This document shows, piece by piece, positions 1 through 10,661 of a DNA stretch of 35,617 bases. Numbering within the stretch: position 1 is the first letter of the stretch; the number at the start of each line of letters is the position of its first letter. The DNA is from Pelargonium cotyledonis (lineage: Eukaryota > Streptophyta > Magnoliopsida > Geraniales > Geraniaceae): positions 1 through 35,617 of the forward strand of contig JAYMTA010000188.1 of the NCBI GenBank assembly GCA_036897625.1, written 5' to 3'. The translations under genes and the position numbers were made by a program. The notes beneath the pieces are model-generated. The model had not been told where the DNA came from. It ran no database searches and saw nothing but the letters and a program-made list of their open reading frames with translations.

Positions 1-95
1 AAAGTGGCAGACAACTCACAATAATTCAAAAGAAAAAGGAGATTCCTCCTTATCTCCTCCGGACTCCAATCCTTCTCAAATCCATCAAAGCTCTT

Positions 96-102
96 TATAT
101 AA
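96..102 (+). promoter_or_regulatory. TATA box of the first SUMO-like gene
   Basis: TATATAA lies about 165 bases before the start codon at 267, which would leave a 5' leader of roughly 130 bases. A second AT run at 233-246 is too close to the start codon to serve as the main TATA box. This is a motif match only. Confidence 0.45.
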
Positions 103-266
103 GAGACGCTCCTCCCATTCTCAACTCAGACTTAATTTGGGATAAAAGTCTCTTATTACAAATTCTTTTTCTCCTTCTCAAAATTCTCTACTCATTCCCA
201 AACTATCTTAGCTACTCAATAGCTCGGTCCAGTATATATATATATAAACGTTAAGCTGTTCATGCA

Positions 267-665
267 ATGCAACAACACATAAAGCCGAATATGGAACAAT
301 CAACCCAAATTCTCCGAGAGCTTCTCAACTCGGTGAGTCGACTCGATCTCGATCTCCACGTCGCCGTCCAGCCCGCCGATCATCGTTCTCGCCGAGCAGC
401 TGTTTCCGATCACGGTTCTTTGTTGTACGATGAACAAGAATCGGCAAAAACAGCAATTACCATCAAAGTTTTGAAGCGAAAAGGAGAATTAGTGGTTTAC
501 AAGTTGAACAAGAGCACGCCTCTCCGGTTGCTGATGCTCGATTACTGTCAGCGAAAAGGGCTCGTGTACGGTCAGGTTCGGTTCGGTTTTGATGGCCGGT
601 TGATTCGTGAGACCCAAACTCCACAAGTTTTGGGAATTGTTGATGAAGATGTCATTAATGCATAG
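267..665 (+). CDS. SUMO-like protein lacking the C-terminal diglycine
   Basis: The single exon encodes 132 residues. Residues 1-60 are a low-complexity leader. Residues about 63-132 form a SUMO-type ubiquitin fold: an ITIKVLKRKGE first strand, then KSTPLRLLMLDYCQRKGL, matching the helix region of plant SUMOs, then FGFDGRLIRETQTP. SUMOs are normally trimmed after a Gly-Gly and conjugated to target lysines. This ORF stops at DEDVINA, before the expected last residues and the GG, so it cannot be matured or conjugated in the usual way. A neighbouring copy at 1114-1415 has a TGG codon where this one has the TAG stop. A six-codon reading frame at 262 overlaps the start. Met9 (291) is an alternative start. 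It could be a non-conjugating SUMO mimic or an early pseudogene. Confidence 0.75.
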   Translation: MQQHIKPNMEQSTQILRELLNSVSRLDLDLHVAVQPADHRSRRAAVSDHGSLLYDEQESAKTAITIKVLKRKGELVVYKLNKSTPLRLLMLDYCQRKGLVYGQVRFGFDGRLIRETQTPQVLGIVDEDVINA

Positions 666-1113
666 CTTGACTTTTAGATTTTAGGGGTTTTCTTTTCTTC
701 TCTTGTTTTGTTGCTCTTGGTTTTTGTTGAGTCTGTCATGTATCACATTTTCATTGCAATGGTTATTGGTTATCGATCTTTTCATAATTTATATAATTTC
801 TTCATGTGTCGTCTCAGAATAAGTATCATGCCCTTATTGTCATGCCAAAGCGTCTCAGAGTATCATGCCCTTGTTATGTGTAAGACAGGTTCAATGCTAT
901 TTTTTTTTTTTGCTTCCAAATACAAATATGGATATTATTAGTTTGGATATGGTAAAACAATTTAAACATGTCAACGGCGAAATTAAAAAAAAGACGGTTC
1001 GTGTTTAATTAATTTGTAACTAGCTCGCGATTTTTCCAAACACCACCATCTACAACCTCTACCATATATATATATATCGATATTTTGAGCTGTTTACAGA
1101 AAATTATTAACTA
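666..1113. other. spacer between the two SUMO-like copies
   Basis: No gene is visible. The stretch is AT-rich, with a poly-T run near 900 and an AT-dinucleotide run at 1065-1077 that could act as a TATA region for the downstream copy. Confidence 0.5.
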
Positions 1114-1415
1114 ATGGCAGCTCCTGAATTGATACGGCCACAGCCTATCCTTCCAAAAGTGGAAAATGGAATCAAAATAACAATTCAGAGACAAAAAAAT
1201 GAAGATGTGAGCTACAAATTAATACGATCGAAACACTTACACTCCTCTTCGTGCTTTGCTTGTTGCGTACTGTGACAAAAAGGGTTTTACGGTTGATGCA
1301 TGGCAAAAGGATCAGAGGCTCACAGAGTGCTCGTGATTTGGATATGGAAGACGAAGACATCATAGATGCTTGGTCTGATCTCATTGGTGGATCCAATTAT
1401 ATGATCACTTCCTAG
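1114..1415 (+). pseudogene. frameshifted SUMO-like pseudogene
   Basis: SUMO-like sequence is found in three successive frames. Frame 1 from the ATG reads through NGIKITIQRQKNEDVSYKL, the SUMO first strands. Near 1228 it must shift to read TPLRALLVAYCDKKG. Near 1285 it must shift again to read LMHGKRIRGSQSARDLDMED and then DAWSDLIGG. Without the shifts, frame 1 stops within about 50 codons. The diglycine sits at 1386-1391 and is followed by seven more residues, as in an unprocessed SUMO precursor. The gaps between blocks are too small for plant introns, so I read this as an inactive tandem copy of the gene at 267-665. Sequencing error is possible but would need two independent indels. Confidence 0.8.
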
Positions 1416-1593
1416 TACTTGCAGCTTCTACTTTAGTACTTTTGTTTTTTACTTTTCAACAATCTTTAAGTTATAATTTATATCCATCTTCTTCTAGCAA
1501 TTCGTGCGTACGTGATGTGTTGGATGTTTACTGTGTTACACGACTAAAGCACGGTAACTGAATGGGCTACATGAAATTAACAACATGATTCAA

Positions 1594-2065
1594 CATGTTC
1601 TGCACAATGTAACGGTACGTGTGCTATACTGATAATGTATTCAACGAGTTTGTAGCTTGCCCGACTAGTTCGGGTAATCTTTGAAATTTCGTCGTGATGT
1701 GGGTATGTAGATCATTGCATAATGTTGGTCTTCAATGAGGAATCCCTAGTAAGCGTCCTTGCCTTTTATCACACCACCCATCGCTCTTGCCAATTTAATG
1801 GTCTAGTGAAGTGTTTGGGTCGCGGTGATATGGGTGGAACTCTACTAGCAACGCCGCGATTGAGAAGTTCACATAACCTTGATTATTTAGAGGAAGGAGA
1901 AATTGTACCAAGTAAATTTGCGGAAGGATCATTGTCAAATCTTGTGTGGTCAGAACAACCCGTGAACTCGTTAACCTCAAGGGGAACAAAGGACCCTTGG
2001 GCCCAACGTCCCTCCAAATCGGTGGCAAAGACAACGCCCGTGTCCTGACGAACAAATCACCTCGG
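1594..2065 (+). pseudogene. degenerate nuclear 18S rRNA 3' end with ITS1
   Basis: The sequence follows the 3' end of plant 18S rRNA in order: a TGTATTCAACGAG block near 1638, GGGTAATCTTTGAAATTTC at about 1671-1690, GATCATTGCA then TTGGTCTTCAA, CCTAGTAAGCG at 1745-1755, the GGTCTAGTGAAGTGTT block at 1800, ATTTAGAGGAAGGAGAA at 1885, and GCGGAAGGATCATTGTC at 1921, which is the exact 18S/ITS1 boundary. ITS1-like sequence follows to about 2065. About 25 bases are missing after 1755, and many C-to-T and G-to-A changes are seen. It is not a working rRNA gene but a small rDNA fragment that inserted into the arm and decayed. Open frames across it are chance. Confidence 0.85.
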
Positions 2066-2446
2066 CACATTTGAGATGTTGGGCGTGTCGCGAATGTTGT
2101 CGGATGCCAATGTGTAACAACATAACTAATTAATAGTGGTAGTCCATTATAGAAATTTAACAAGTTTTGCGTCGTAATCACGTGTGATTGCTCTTCAAAT
2201 ATAAAAAGAAGATATGACTGTACCAAATACTTTATTTGGTAATTTGTCATGGATTACCACTAAAATATTGCAAAGAAACAATAGTTTAAGTATGCTGTCT
2301 TTTTCATCAATGGAAGGCGTCATTTCTTGCATCATTGCTCTGTCTTTTGTCAAGACTTTATCAGACTAATCAACAGTACATTACTCAGATGATGATTTTC
2401 ACAATGATTCTTGATTTTCTTGAAACTCTCTAGTGTTGTAAAAAAG
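2066..2446. other. spacer before the P450 pseudogene
   Basis: No gene is visible. Around 2073-2103 the sequence TTGGGCGTGTCGCGAATGTT weakly resembles the 5.8S/ITS2 junction. It may be the last trace of the rDNA insert with most of 5.8S deleted. The rest is AT-rich. Confidence 0.35.
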
Positions 2447-4208
2447 ATGGGTGAAGCAGTAGTAGGCAAGACCTTTCTGGTGTACCTTGTTGTTTCTCTC
2501 TGTATGTTCTTGCTCTTCTTTGTGTTGAAGCTCCTTCACAAGCTATGGTGGACTACGTTTCGCGTACAGAATCTGATGACCTCGCAAGGAATCAAAGGCC
2601 CTCGTTACAGATTTATCCACGGGAACACCAAAGAGATGATCAAAATGAGAAGCGAAGCAATGGTTGATCCCATGGAACTGCCACACCACATAGTCCCTAG
2701 ACTCGTTCCCCACATTTACTCATGGAAGATGCTATATATATATGGTAACAAAGTCGTCGCTTACTATGTTACTGATGACTACTCGTATTTAGATTTGATT
2801 TGTCACTGCTCGTTTATGTTCTTGTTGTTGTTGAAGGGATGAACTTCTTGAACTGGATCGGATCTAAACCTCAGTTGGTAGTTACTGATCCCGAGATGGT
2901 TAAGCTGATATTGAACAGAAAAGATGGAGCATTCCCAAAATCCGAACCACAAGGCTATATCATATCAGGAAGCTTTTGGGAGATGGACTAGTGACTTCAG
3001 AGGGTCAAAAATGGCAGGAACATAGAAAATTAGCCAACCATGCCTTTCATGCTGAGAGATTGAAGGTAAGGTGTTAATCAATCACAATCAAATTAAAATT
3101 AGCTTGTAGATTCTATTAGGAATTTTTAAGGATCCGTGTTTGACATCGGAGGTGATTTCCAGGACGGCTTTTGGAAGCAGTTACTTGGAAGGAGAGAACA
3201 TTTTCGATATGCTGACGAAGATGACTCACATAATATCAAAAACCGCTTTCAAAGTTCGGGTTCCTGTAATCGGGTAAGCAAGCCTAATTCTATGTCTTAG
3301 ACTTTTCCATTTGCTGATAGTGTTTTGCATTCATTTATAGAAAATTCATAAAGACGAGTGAAGATCTCGAATCCGACAAGCTTGAACAAGACATCCGAGA
3401 CTCCACTGTTAATCTGATAAGGAAAACAGAGGAAAAAGTGAGGATTGGAGAGAGCTTTGGTAGTGATTTTCTTGGATCACTTGTAGAGGCTCATCACAGC
3501 AAGAAAATTTCTGTGGATGACATGGTTGATGAGTGCAAGACATTTTATGTCGCCGGGCACGAAACAACCTTGAGTTTGCTTTGCTGGACTGTTCTTCTTC
3601 TAGCCATTCACTCAGACTGGCAAGAGAAAGCAAGAAACGAGGTTCTTGAATCGTTTGGCCAAGAAAACCCGAATTCTCAAGGCCTCGCAAGATTAACAAC
3701 AGTAAGTTCAAGTTAGCTCCCCATTGCATACCCCCAAATCTAATATACCGATCTGATTCTGAGTTTGTTCGGTTTTGTTCTAGATGGGACTGATCATCAG
3801 TGAATCTCTAAGACTCTACGGTCATGTTGTTAGCATTTTACGAAAAGTTGCGAAACAAGTGAGATTGGGGGATCTGATTCTTCCATCTGATATGGAAGTG
3901 TATATCTCAACACTAGCTCTCAGTCATGACCCGAAAATATGGGGAGAAGATGCTGATTTGTTCAGGCCGGAAAGATTTGCACAAGGAGCGACCAAAGCTG
4001 CTAATGACAATGCAGCTGCGTATATTCCATTTGGTTTGGGACCTCGAACTTGTGTCGGGCTCAACTTTGCAACGAGACAAAGATCGCGCTGTCAATGATC
4101 TTGCAACGCTATAGGTTCACTCTTTCGCCAAGTTACGTGCACTCCCCGGTTGTGCTCATCACTGTTCGTCCGAAAAATGGGATGCAGATTATTCTGCATC
4201 CATTGTAA
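2447..4208 (+). pseudogene. CYP749-like cytochrome P450 pseudogene
   Basis: Five exons can be followed: 2447-2744, 2837-3065, 3131-3273, 3341-3701 and 3784-4208. An N-terminal membrane anchor is followed by a GIKGPRYRFIHGN start typical of clan 72, CYP749A in particular. The I-helix AGHETT is at 3552-3569, the K-helix ESLR at 3802-3813, FRPERF follows, and the heme loop FGLGPRTCVG is at 4030-4059. These motifs are intact. Three lesions break the gene. A 5-base tandem duplication (TATCATATCA, 2958-2967) shifts the frame. About 33 residues are missing between exons 2 and 3. A short deletion near 4072-4080, about 4 bases, shifts the frame after the heme loop. Correcting the two shifts makes every splice phase close, so these are true lesions in an otherwise regular gene. 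Members of this clan oxidise small lipophilic substrates at the ER; the substrate here is unknown. Confidence 0.85.
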
Positions 4209-4634
4209 AGTTTGGGACAAGAGTGCACAAGGTGTTCATGACAAAAACTATTTATGTATGTTAGTGTACTCACAGTAATGTTATGCTCAGTTCTTGTCAT
4301 CTAAACAGGATCTTGTGCTTGCTCTGCTGCATAGAGTGCCCAGAATCTCAGCCGTGGTATATTGGCTAAGACTCTTAGCCAAGAGCCCAAGACACAAAGT
4401 ACGAGAATCCGGGAGGACGCTCCACGACCATAAATTTATTGGGACGGGTATGAGCGTTAGCTGATGACGTGACATCACATCACTGACATGAATTTAGTGA
4501 CCGGGATTCTTTTATCTCATATAGAAAACAAGTGTTAATTTCATGATCTTTATTATCTTGAGTAGTAACTAGCAAGTAGAGATTGATACATTATGATAGT
4601 ACTATCCAGATTGGTTTGATCATTAGAGTTTGGT
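4209..4634. other. convergent spacer between P450 pseudogene and KCS
   Basis: This is the 3' flank of two convergent genes. I see no further gene. Confidence 0.5.
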
Positions 4635-5996
4635 CTAATGATCAGTCACTTCAGGCACCTCCACAGGATAATTGTGGATAATGTCTGACCAAACATTGTT
4701 TGAGCTCTCAGGTTTGGTCTTGGAAATGCACTTCCACACTACACTGTTACACTTAAATCCACTCCCAAAACCCAACTGCCACACAGTGTCTCCTCTTTTG
4801 ACTCTTCCTTTGGCCTCAAGATAGCTAAATGAGTACCAAATTGATGAAGAAGATGTGTTCCCAAACCTATGAAGTGTCATCTGAGAAGCTTCCACATCAA
4901 TGTCCTTCAAGCCAAGGCTCTCCTTGATTGCCTCAATCACTGCCCTACCGCCGGCGTGGATGCAGAAATGGTCGAAAGCCTTCTTGAAGTTGGGCATGTA
5001 TGGGACGCCTTTTCCCCTTCTTCTCGGGAAGCTGAATTTCTTCTTCAGGACCGACATGACATACCGGCTCTTCTCGGAGTAGGGCAGCGACAGGGCTGCC
5101 AGGACGGCCAGGTTTCTTTTCAGTGCCTCTCCGGCTTCTTTAACGATGGACTTTGCCAGGGTGACACCGACATGCCCTTCGTCGTCTTCTTCTTGTACGA
5201 CACAGTTGTAAGAACCGTCCCTAGATCCCAAATGGGTTCGCACCAAGTTTTCGAGTTTGTACTTTGCGAGATCCTTGTCCTGATTCCTGTTTGAGAGCAA
5301 AATCGCGGCCCCTCCCATTCGGAACAAGCAGTTGGCTAGGATCATGGACTTCGCTTTCCCTCCGTAGATGTTGGAGCTTATGGACTCCATGCTGAGGACT
5401 AAAGCCAGGGAGTTCTTGTGGACTTTGAGGAGGTCTCGCGCCAATGAAATGGACAAGATTCCTGCGCTGCATCCCATCCCGGAGAGGCTGAAGCTCATGA
5501 TGTTGCTTCTGAAACCGAACTCGTTGATGATCATGGACGAGAAAGATGGGGTCGGGCAGAAGAGACTGCAGTTTGTGATGAGGATGTCAATGCTTTTCGG
5601 GTTTATATTGTGCTTAGTGAAGAGGTTCCTAACCACTGTAAACAGAACTGTTCGGACTTCTGCCATGGGAGCTTCCAAGGAATGATCTGGAGGTAACATA
5701 TGGATGGAAGTGGGTACATAGGATTCGTTTCCTATCCTGGCTCTTTCTAGGACTTTGGTCTGGAAATCAAGAGCGGCTCGGTCAAATTTCTCCATGATCT
5801 CACCATGCTCAATGAAGGTGGATATCGGGATTCTATGAACATCGTTGTCACGATAACACATGAAGTCAACTAGATAAACACACTTCGGTTTGCAGACAAG
5901 GTATATTGTAGTTGCAAGGAAAACTGTGGCTGCAAGGATCTTAAGGTCGGGAAGTAGGCCAAAAATTTGCTCTACAACCGAGAATTCCATTTCCAT
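4635..5996 (-). CDS. 3-ketoacyl-CoA synthase (very-long-chain fatty acid elongase)
   Basis: An intronless 453-residue ORF. KCS enzymes condense malonyl-CoA with long acyl-CoAs at the ER, the first step of fatty acid elongation for waxes, suberin, sphingolipids or seed oil. The catalytic triad is visible: Cys176 in GMGCSAG, His347 in FCIHAGG and Asn380 in LHRFGNTSSSS. Conserved KSMILANCLFRMGGAAILL (about 216-234), RTHLGSRD (253-260) and the GFGSGFKCNSVVWK C-terminal signature (409-422) are also present. One hydrophobic segment lies at about 13-35, where many KCS have two, and the protein is shorter than the usual 490-530 residues. It appears fully intact. The subclass cannot be fixed by eye; the C-terminal half resembles the KCS3/KCS12 group. 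Met3 is an alternative start. Confidence 0.93.
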   Translation of the reverse strand: MEMEFSVVEQIFGLLPDLKILAATVFLATTIYLVCKPKCVYLVDFMCYRDNDVHRIPISTFIEHGEIMEKFDRAALDFQTKVLERARIGNESYVPTSIHMLPPDHSLEAPMAEVRTVLFTVVRNLFTKHNINPKSIDILITNCSLFCPTPSFSSMIINEFGFRSNIMSFSLSGMGCSAGILSISLARDLLKVHKNSLALVLSMESISSNIYGGKAKSMILANCLFRMGGAAILLSNRNQDKDLAKYKLENLVRTHLGSRDGSYNCVVQEEDDEGHVGVTLAKSIVKEAGEALKRNLAVLAALSLPYSEKSRYVMSVLKKKFSFPRRRGKGVPYMPNFKKAFDHFCIHAGGRAVIEAIKESLGLKDIDVEASQMTLHRFGNTSSSSIWYSFSYLEAKGRVKRGDTVWQLGFGSGFKCNSVVWKCISKTKPESSNNVWSDIIHNYPVEVPEVTDH

Positions 5997-6045
5997 GATA
6001 CTATGTCAACTAGGTACTGAAATCTTTTGCACTACGCTAATGACC

Positions 6046-6053
6046 TTTTTATA
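6046..6053 (-). promoter_or_regulatory. TATA box of the KCS gene
   Basis: On the minus strand TATAAAAA lies about 50 bases upstream of the KCS start codon, giving a leader of roughly 20 bases. A second TATATATA-type motif lies at 6261-6270, about 270 bases upstream, and would give a longer leader. Confidence 0.5.
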
Positions 6054-6654
6054 TGCATCTATTTCGCAGAACAGAACCAATATGACCTGTCCTTGTTTCA
6101 GCACAACTGACGGACGGTTTAAGGGTCATACAAAGGAGATGAGATGCAATATAAATATCTGCAGCTATGGCTCATGTAAATAATCTACAATACGAGTTAC
6201 TCACACAACCTATATGATCAAGAAATTCTGGTACTGAGATTGAAGTTCAATAAAACATACCTATATATAGGCAAACAACAGCACCCACATACGTCTGATC
6301 AACCTAACTGCGTATAAGCCATACTCCTACATACTAAAATTTTCAAGAAACGACCACTCATTTTGCATCAATTGTACATATACGGGAGTTCGACGAGTAA
6401 ATTAATTAAACACCTAAATAAATTTAAAAAAAATCAATTAACAAGAGAATAAACAAGTTGATCTTTTCATGGTTTAATAATATATTTATGATTAAATTTC
6501 TTAAAAACTAAATTCGTATATGTGAGCCAATAAATGTGGTTTTCAAGGCCACATTCAAATATATAGGGTGGCAAGTGTTTTCTAAACAATGGTACTCATA
6601 TTAACTAACCAGTGAGTATCAGATTGTACAAAGTAACATGCTGAATGTTGTTAT
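6054..6654. other. spacer between KCS promoter and NDC1 3' end
   Basis: No gene is visible. It holds the KCS upstream region and the 3' flank of NDC1, with a short hairpin-capable AATGTGG/CCACATT pair at 6533-6555. Confidence 0.5.
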
Positions 6655-9600
6655 CTACGAGCTAAAAAGAACCTTGGATATGGTGCTCTGTAGCGATGCA
6701 ACTGAATCAATAGCAGATTTCGTTAGCCAGCTGATTCCCACTTTAACCCGGTGCTCATTTGTTGGTAACCTGATCAAATATGCTAATTTCCTGGCTGCAA
6801 AAGAATAAGACATTTGTGTTGGAGACGAGACCAAGGGTTAATACTTAAAAGTAGAGGGAAAATAAAAGGCGGCAAATAATGAGCAGAACTATACCAGTAT
6901 GACCAACAGGTCCCTCCAGAGTTAGCCCCTCGATGAAACTTGGAGAGATAGCAGCATCACTCCTGCCCAGCGTCAACATTTCACCTAAGTTCTGAAATCT
7001 GGCAACCGAATGGAGCAGGTTAAAAATCATTGGTATATCATAGATCAAAAACAATTTTTAATGTCTGTTTTTTTACTAGACAAAGTTCTAAAACAAAGAG
7101 TGCTAAACAAACTAAAGAGGGGTATGAGTATGGGATGGGTGTCTGAAGGTAATTGAGAAAGATACACAGAATGTGGGCGGGTCAGAAACGACTTTGAATC
7201 TCCCAAATGCTATTCATTGGAATTTATACTTCATTAATTAGGTTTGCATTAACTGAAAGCCAGTAGTTTGGACATAAATACCAATTTTTCAAAGAAAACC
7301 TTGATCAAGAGTGGGTGACTTATGTCAAACTGATAGGTCAAATGAGACGATCATCAAGGAGCATCAAAACGAAAAAACCCATTGGCTATGATCAAATAAG
7401 AAACATGAAAAGGAAACGTATGAGATTCAGGGTACAGGAAACAGTTGGCGAAATGGAGCGTACAAAATCATGAACTTCATCTTAGCTTTATTGCTAGGGC
7501 ACCTACCAACTATTTTCAAAGTCAATCATTGATATATGCTAGAGCTTTACATTTATTTCAGACAGGTCCCATTCTTATATACTTAACGATATTGTACTGG
7601 CAAGTAGAAGACTATTAAAGAAGAATCTGGGTTTCCAACCTAAATGGCAGCAGAGGACGGCCATTGATTGCTGCCCACAAATTCCAACCAGCAAAGTCTG
7701 CCTGCTGGAAAGCAACCTAAGATGCAACATAGAACAAAGAAAATTAGAATTAAAAGTGAGGAAATAGAAGTTCCGACATTTTTGTTTCAGTATCCATAAA
7801 ATTGCATACAATATGCCAAATATGTCTGAAAATGCTTATGTATCCATTAAATTGCACCTTTGCATAAAAAAATTGAATTCTGTATTTAAAGTACCTGTGC
7901 AGTGGCTGGAAGAATCTTCCCATTTGTGTCCCTCAAAGCAGAAGAGTCACCAACGGCAAATATGCGTGGGTGGCCCTTAACACGAAGTGTTTCGTCTGTT
8001 TCTGCTTGGCCACGGGCATTTCGTGGAAGATCAAAAGGCATGCCAGAGGGATCCAGTTGAGGAAGTAGAGGTTTAGACCCAACAGTCCATAATACTAAAT
8101 CTGCTTCCAGGAGTTTACTTTGTGATCCTCTTTCGGTTGGTTGGAGTTCCAATATATATTTTTCAGCGTCCTGTTCTGATGTGGTCTTCAGAACTTCTCC
8201 GCTCTCTGTCAGATTTTCTGAAGCTCCAAAACTATCCACTTTCCGTATACAACGTACAAAATAACCCAGCAGAAGTTCAACTTTCCTAGATGAAAGAACC
8301 TAGCACCAATATCAAAATAAAAAATGCAGTAAAATCAAAATTTTAGCACCACTGGCAGAACGATAGTTACTTATCACTCAACGTAGAAGAGAGTATTTTA
8401 GAGGAATATGCGCCGATTTTTGATATCTTAATGCATTAACAGTTTATCATAATCTTAAAAGTCAAAGCCTTACTTTCATGGCAGCTTCCTGATTGCCAGG
8501 TGGAGCAGTTGGACAAACCGTTTTTTCCACATTAATTGCTTGCACTATTCCTTTATCCTGCAATCTCTCTGCTACTGTTGCAGCTAATTCAACTCCAGCA
8601 TAACCACACCCAACTATAGCGACACGAATCAAAGAGTCCTTTCCAAAGTTCCTCCGCTCTAATGTTGTTAATTTCTCATCCACCTTCTGTATCACAAAGA
8701 AAGCAAAGCCAACATGTTTAGGCTCTAAGATAAATAGTAAATAGAACATGTGTGAACATTAAAACTGATATGCGGACTAAAGATATAGTATGAGATAGAT
8801 ACATCTCAACAGAATACTTACACATGCATGTTCCAGAGTGGAGAATGGCAATGCAAACTCTACTGCACCTGGTACAACATCAAGTTTGGCTTCAGCTCCC
8901 AAAGCAAGGACCAACCTGGCTGCCCAGGGCAAATAAAGTAAATTCAACAAGGCATTATAGACAGGAAGAACAAGGGAAAACTGTCACCGGATTTACCAAT
9001 TAAAAATGGTAATAATAAAAGTTATACCAATCATATTCAACAAGGCGACCACTTTCCAGATGCACAGTTCCACCACAACTAGACCCAGCAGGCCCGTTCA
9101 CTCCTAAATGATCGCACGGATGCAATATTGTTACCCTATCTTGGAAAAATTGCACACCAGTGTTGGCCAGCAAATCTGAGAAACGAGGAGCTATTTCCCA
9201 TACATCCACTTCTGCATAAACATGCTTCAGCATTAGCTTTAGTTTTTTTTTTTTTTCATATTTAATTACAAAGAAGATAAAGATGCCAGCAAAATTTGAC
9301 ACAATAAACACCATACCTCCAGATAGAAGCTCATACAACATAGGCTTAAAAACAAATCGTTCAGACTGGTCTACGAGAAGAACCTGTTCCAATAATACAA
9401 TGAATGCCAGAACTGTTTTTGAAAGAAACTGACTAAATGAAGCAAAAAAAAAAAAAAAAAAAGTTTCACTGAAATCATCAAGTTGTATTCTCTTTCTTTT
9501 TCTTCACTTCTCCTCAGTGAGGATGGGGCACTATTTAATTGATGAACAAAATTAACCAATATGTGAACTCTTTATTCCACAACAATCTGAAAAAAAAAAT

Positions 9601-10489
9601 ACTAACAAGCAACATTTATTGCATGCAGGGGGAACTTACCTGAGGTTTCTTGTCAGCGGGCCATTCAAGTGATTCTAACCGTAAAGCAGTGTATAAACCG
9701 CCAAATCCACCACCAAGTATACAAATCCTTGGCTTCTGTAAGAAAACAAAAAACAAAAATGGGGTTATTATGAATTATGATTCATGATTAAGATCAGATA
9801 TTCACATCATAAATTGTAAATTAAGAAAGAGAACTTCCAAATGGAGATGCAAATTCACACTAATTGTGTGATAACTAAGTAATTTAAGATGGCATTTCGA
9901 CAGCAAAATCTTGAATTCATAGTTTCACTGGCAAGTGAGTTTGTAATGCTCATGAACGAAATTAAATAAAGCCTAACAAGTAGAGAAAAATAGCAAATTT
10001 TTTGAAGAGCACAGTGATCAATTCAAAGGCAATTATGCATAGAAATGAAATAACAAGCAAGAAATCAACCTTCGCATCCGGCCATTTATAGAACCGCGGT
10101 GCCTTCTCGATTTCAGATTTCTCCACAACAGCACCTCCATTTCCACCGGAAGCACTGGAAGCAACTAACCGGAAGCCAACCCTCCTGAAGCTCGTGAGAA
10201 TAGACAAATTGCTCCCGTATCTAGTAGATGAACCAGGAAACAGCTTGCACCATCGCTTTGCCCCACCTGAAATCCCCAATATCAAACCTCAATTCGAATT
10301 GACCGAGAAAGTGTGAGCAAAATTTCTTTGACTTGGTTTCAATTCCGGTATTCCATAAATATTTTCCTCAACGGTTCTCAGCAATCAACAGCAATGAATG
10401 GATTAGCAGTAACTGAGAGAGAAATGGAGAAACGTACCGCGGCTGATAGGCAGGAGCGATGCTGAAGCAGACGAAGCAATATGCGCCAT
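6655..10489 (-). CDS. NDC1: type II NAD(P)H dehydrogenase NDC1, chloroplast/mitochondrion
   Basis: Eleven exons on the minus strand, in transcript order: 10489-10438, 10266-10070, 9735-9640, 9383-9317, 9211-9028, 8915-8822, 8686-8474, 8299-7895, 7716-7640, 6998-6895 and 6794-6655. All phases close to give 542 residues. Residues 1-60 are Ser/Ala/Arg-rich, as in an organelle transit peptide. The FAD Rossmann loop is ICILGGGFGG (87-96). The NAD(P)H loop is VAIVGCGYAG (252-261). The second FAD motif is RIFAVGDSS (413-421). The C-terminal GPVGHTARKLAYLIRLP and VGISWLTKSAIDS region matches plant NDC1. NDC1 is known to reduce plastoquinone analogues and to be needed for phylloquinone (vitamin K1) synthesis and plastochromanol formation in plastoglobules. 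No lesion was seen. Confidence 0.93.
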
Positions 10490-10661
10490 GAAAGGAGGAG
10501 AAGAAGAAGGTTGTTGCAATTGTAAAGTGAATGGATTTGAAAGTGGAGCTGAAGAGGAGAGAGCTGCATTGGAGGTGTGTGTGGCTGTTTAGGTTACACG
10601 CAGAGCTGTTGGGTAACAGTACAGCCTACAAACATTTACACTGCAAATCAAAGTGAACTCG

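Noticed and set aside
233..246. AT-dinucleotide run as the TATA box of the first SUMO-like gene
   Set aside because: It would place the transcription start at or after the ATG at 267; the motif at 96-102 fits better.
708..941. 77-residue hydrophobic frame after the first SUMO-like gene
   Set aside because: It starts 43 bases past the stop, is in the 3' flank, is T-rich and shows no domain or splice support.
1722..2250. Open reading frames on both strands (108 and 151 residues)
   Set aside because: They lie across the 18S-ITS1 rDNA relic; the DNA matches rRNA order, so the frames are chance.
4869..5685. Plus-strand frames of 105-141 residues
   Set aside because: They are antisense shadows of the intact KCS gene.
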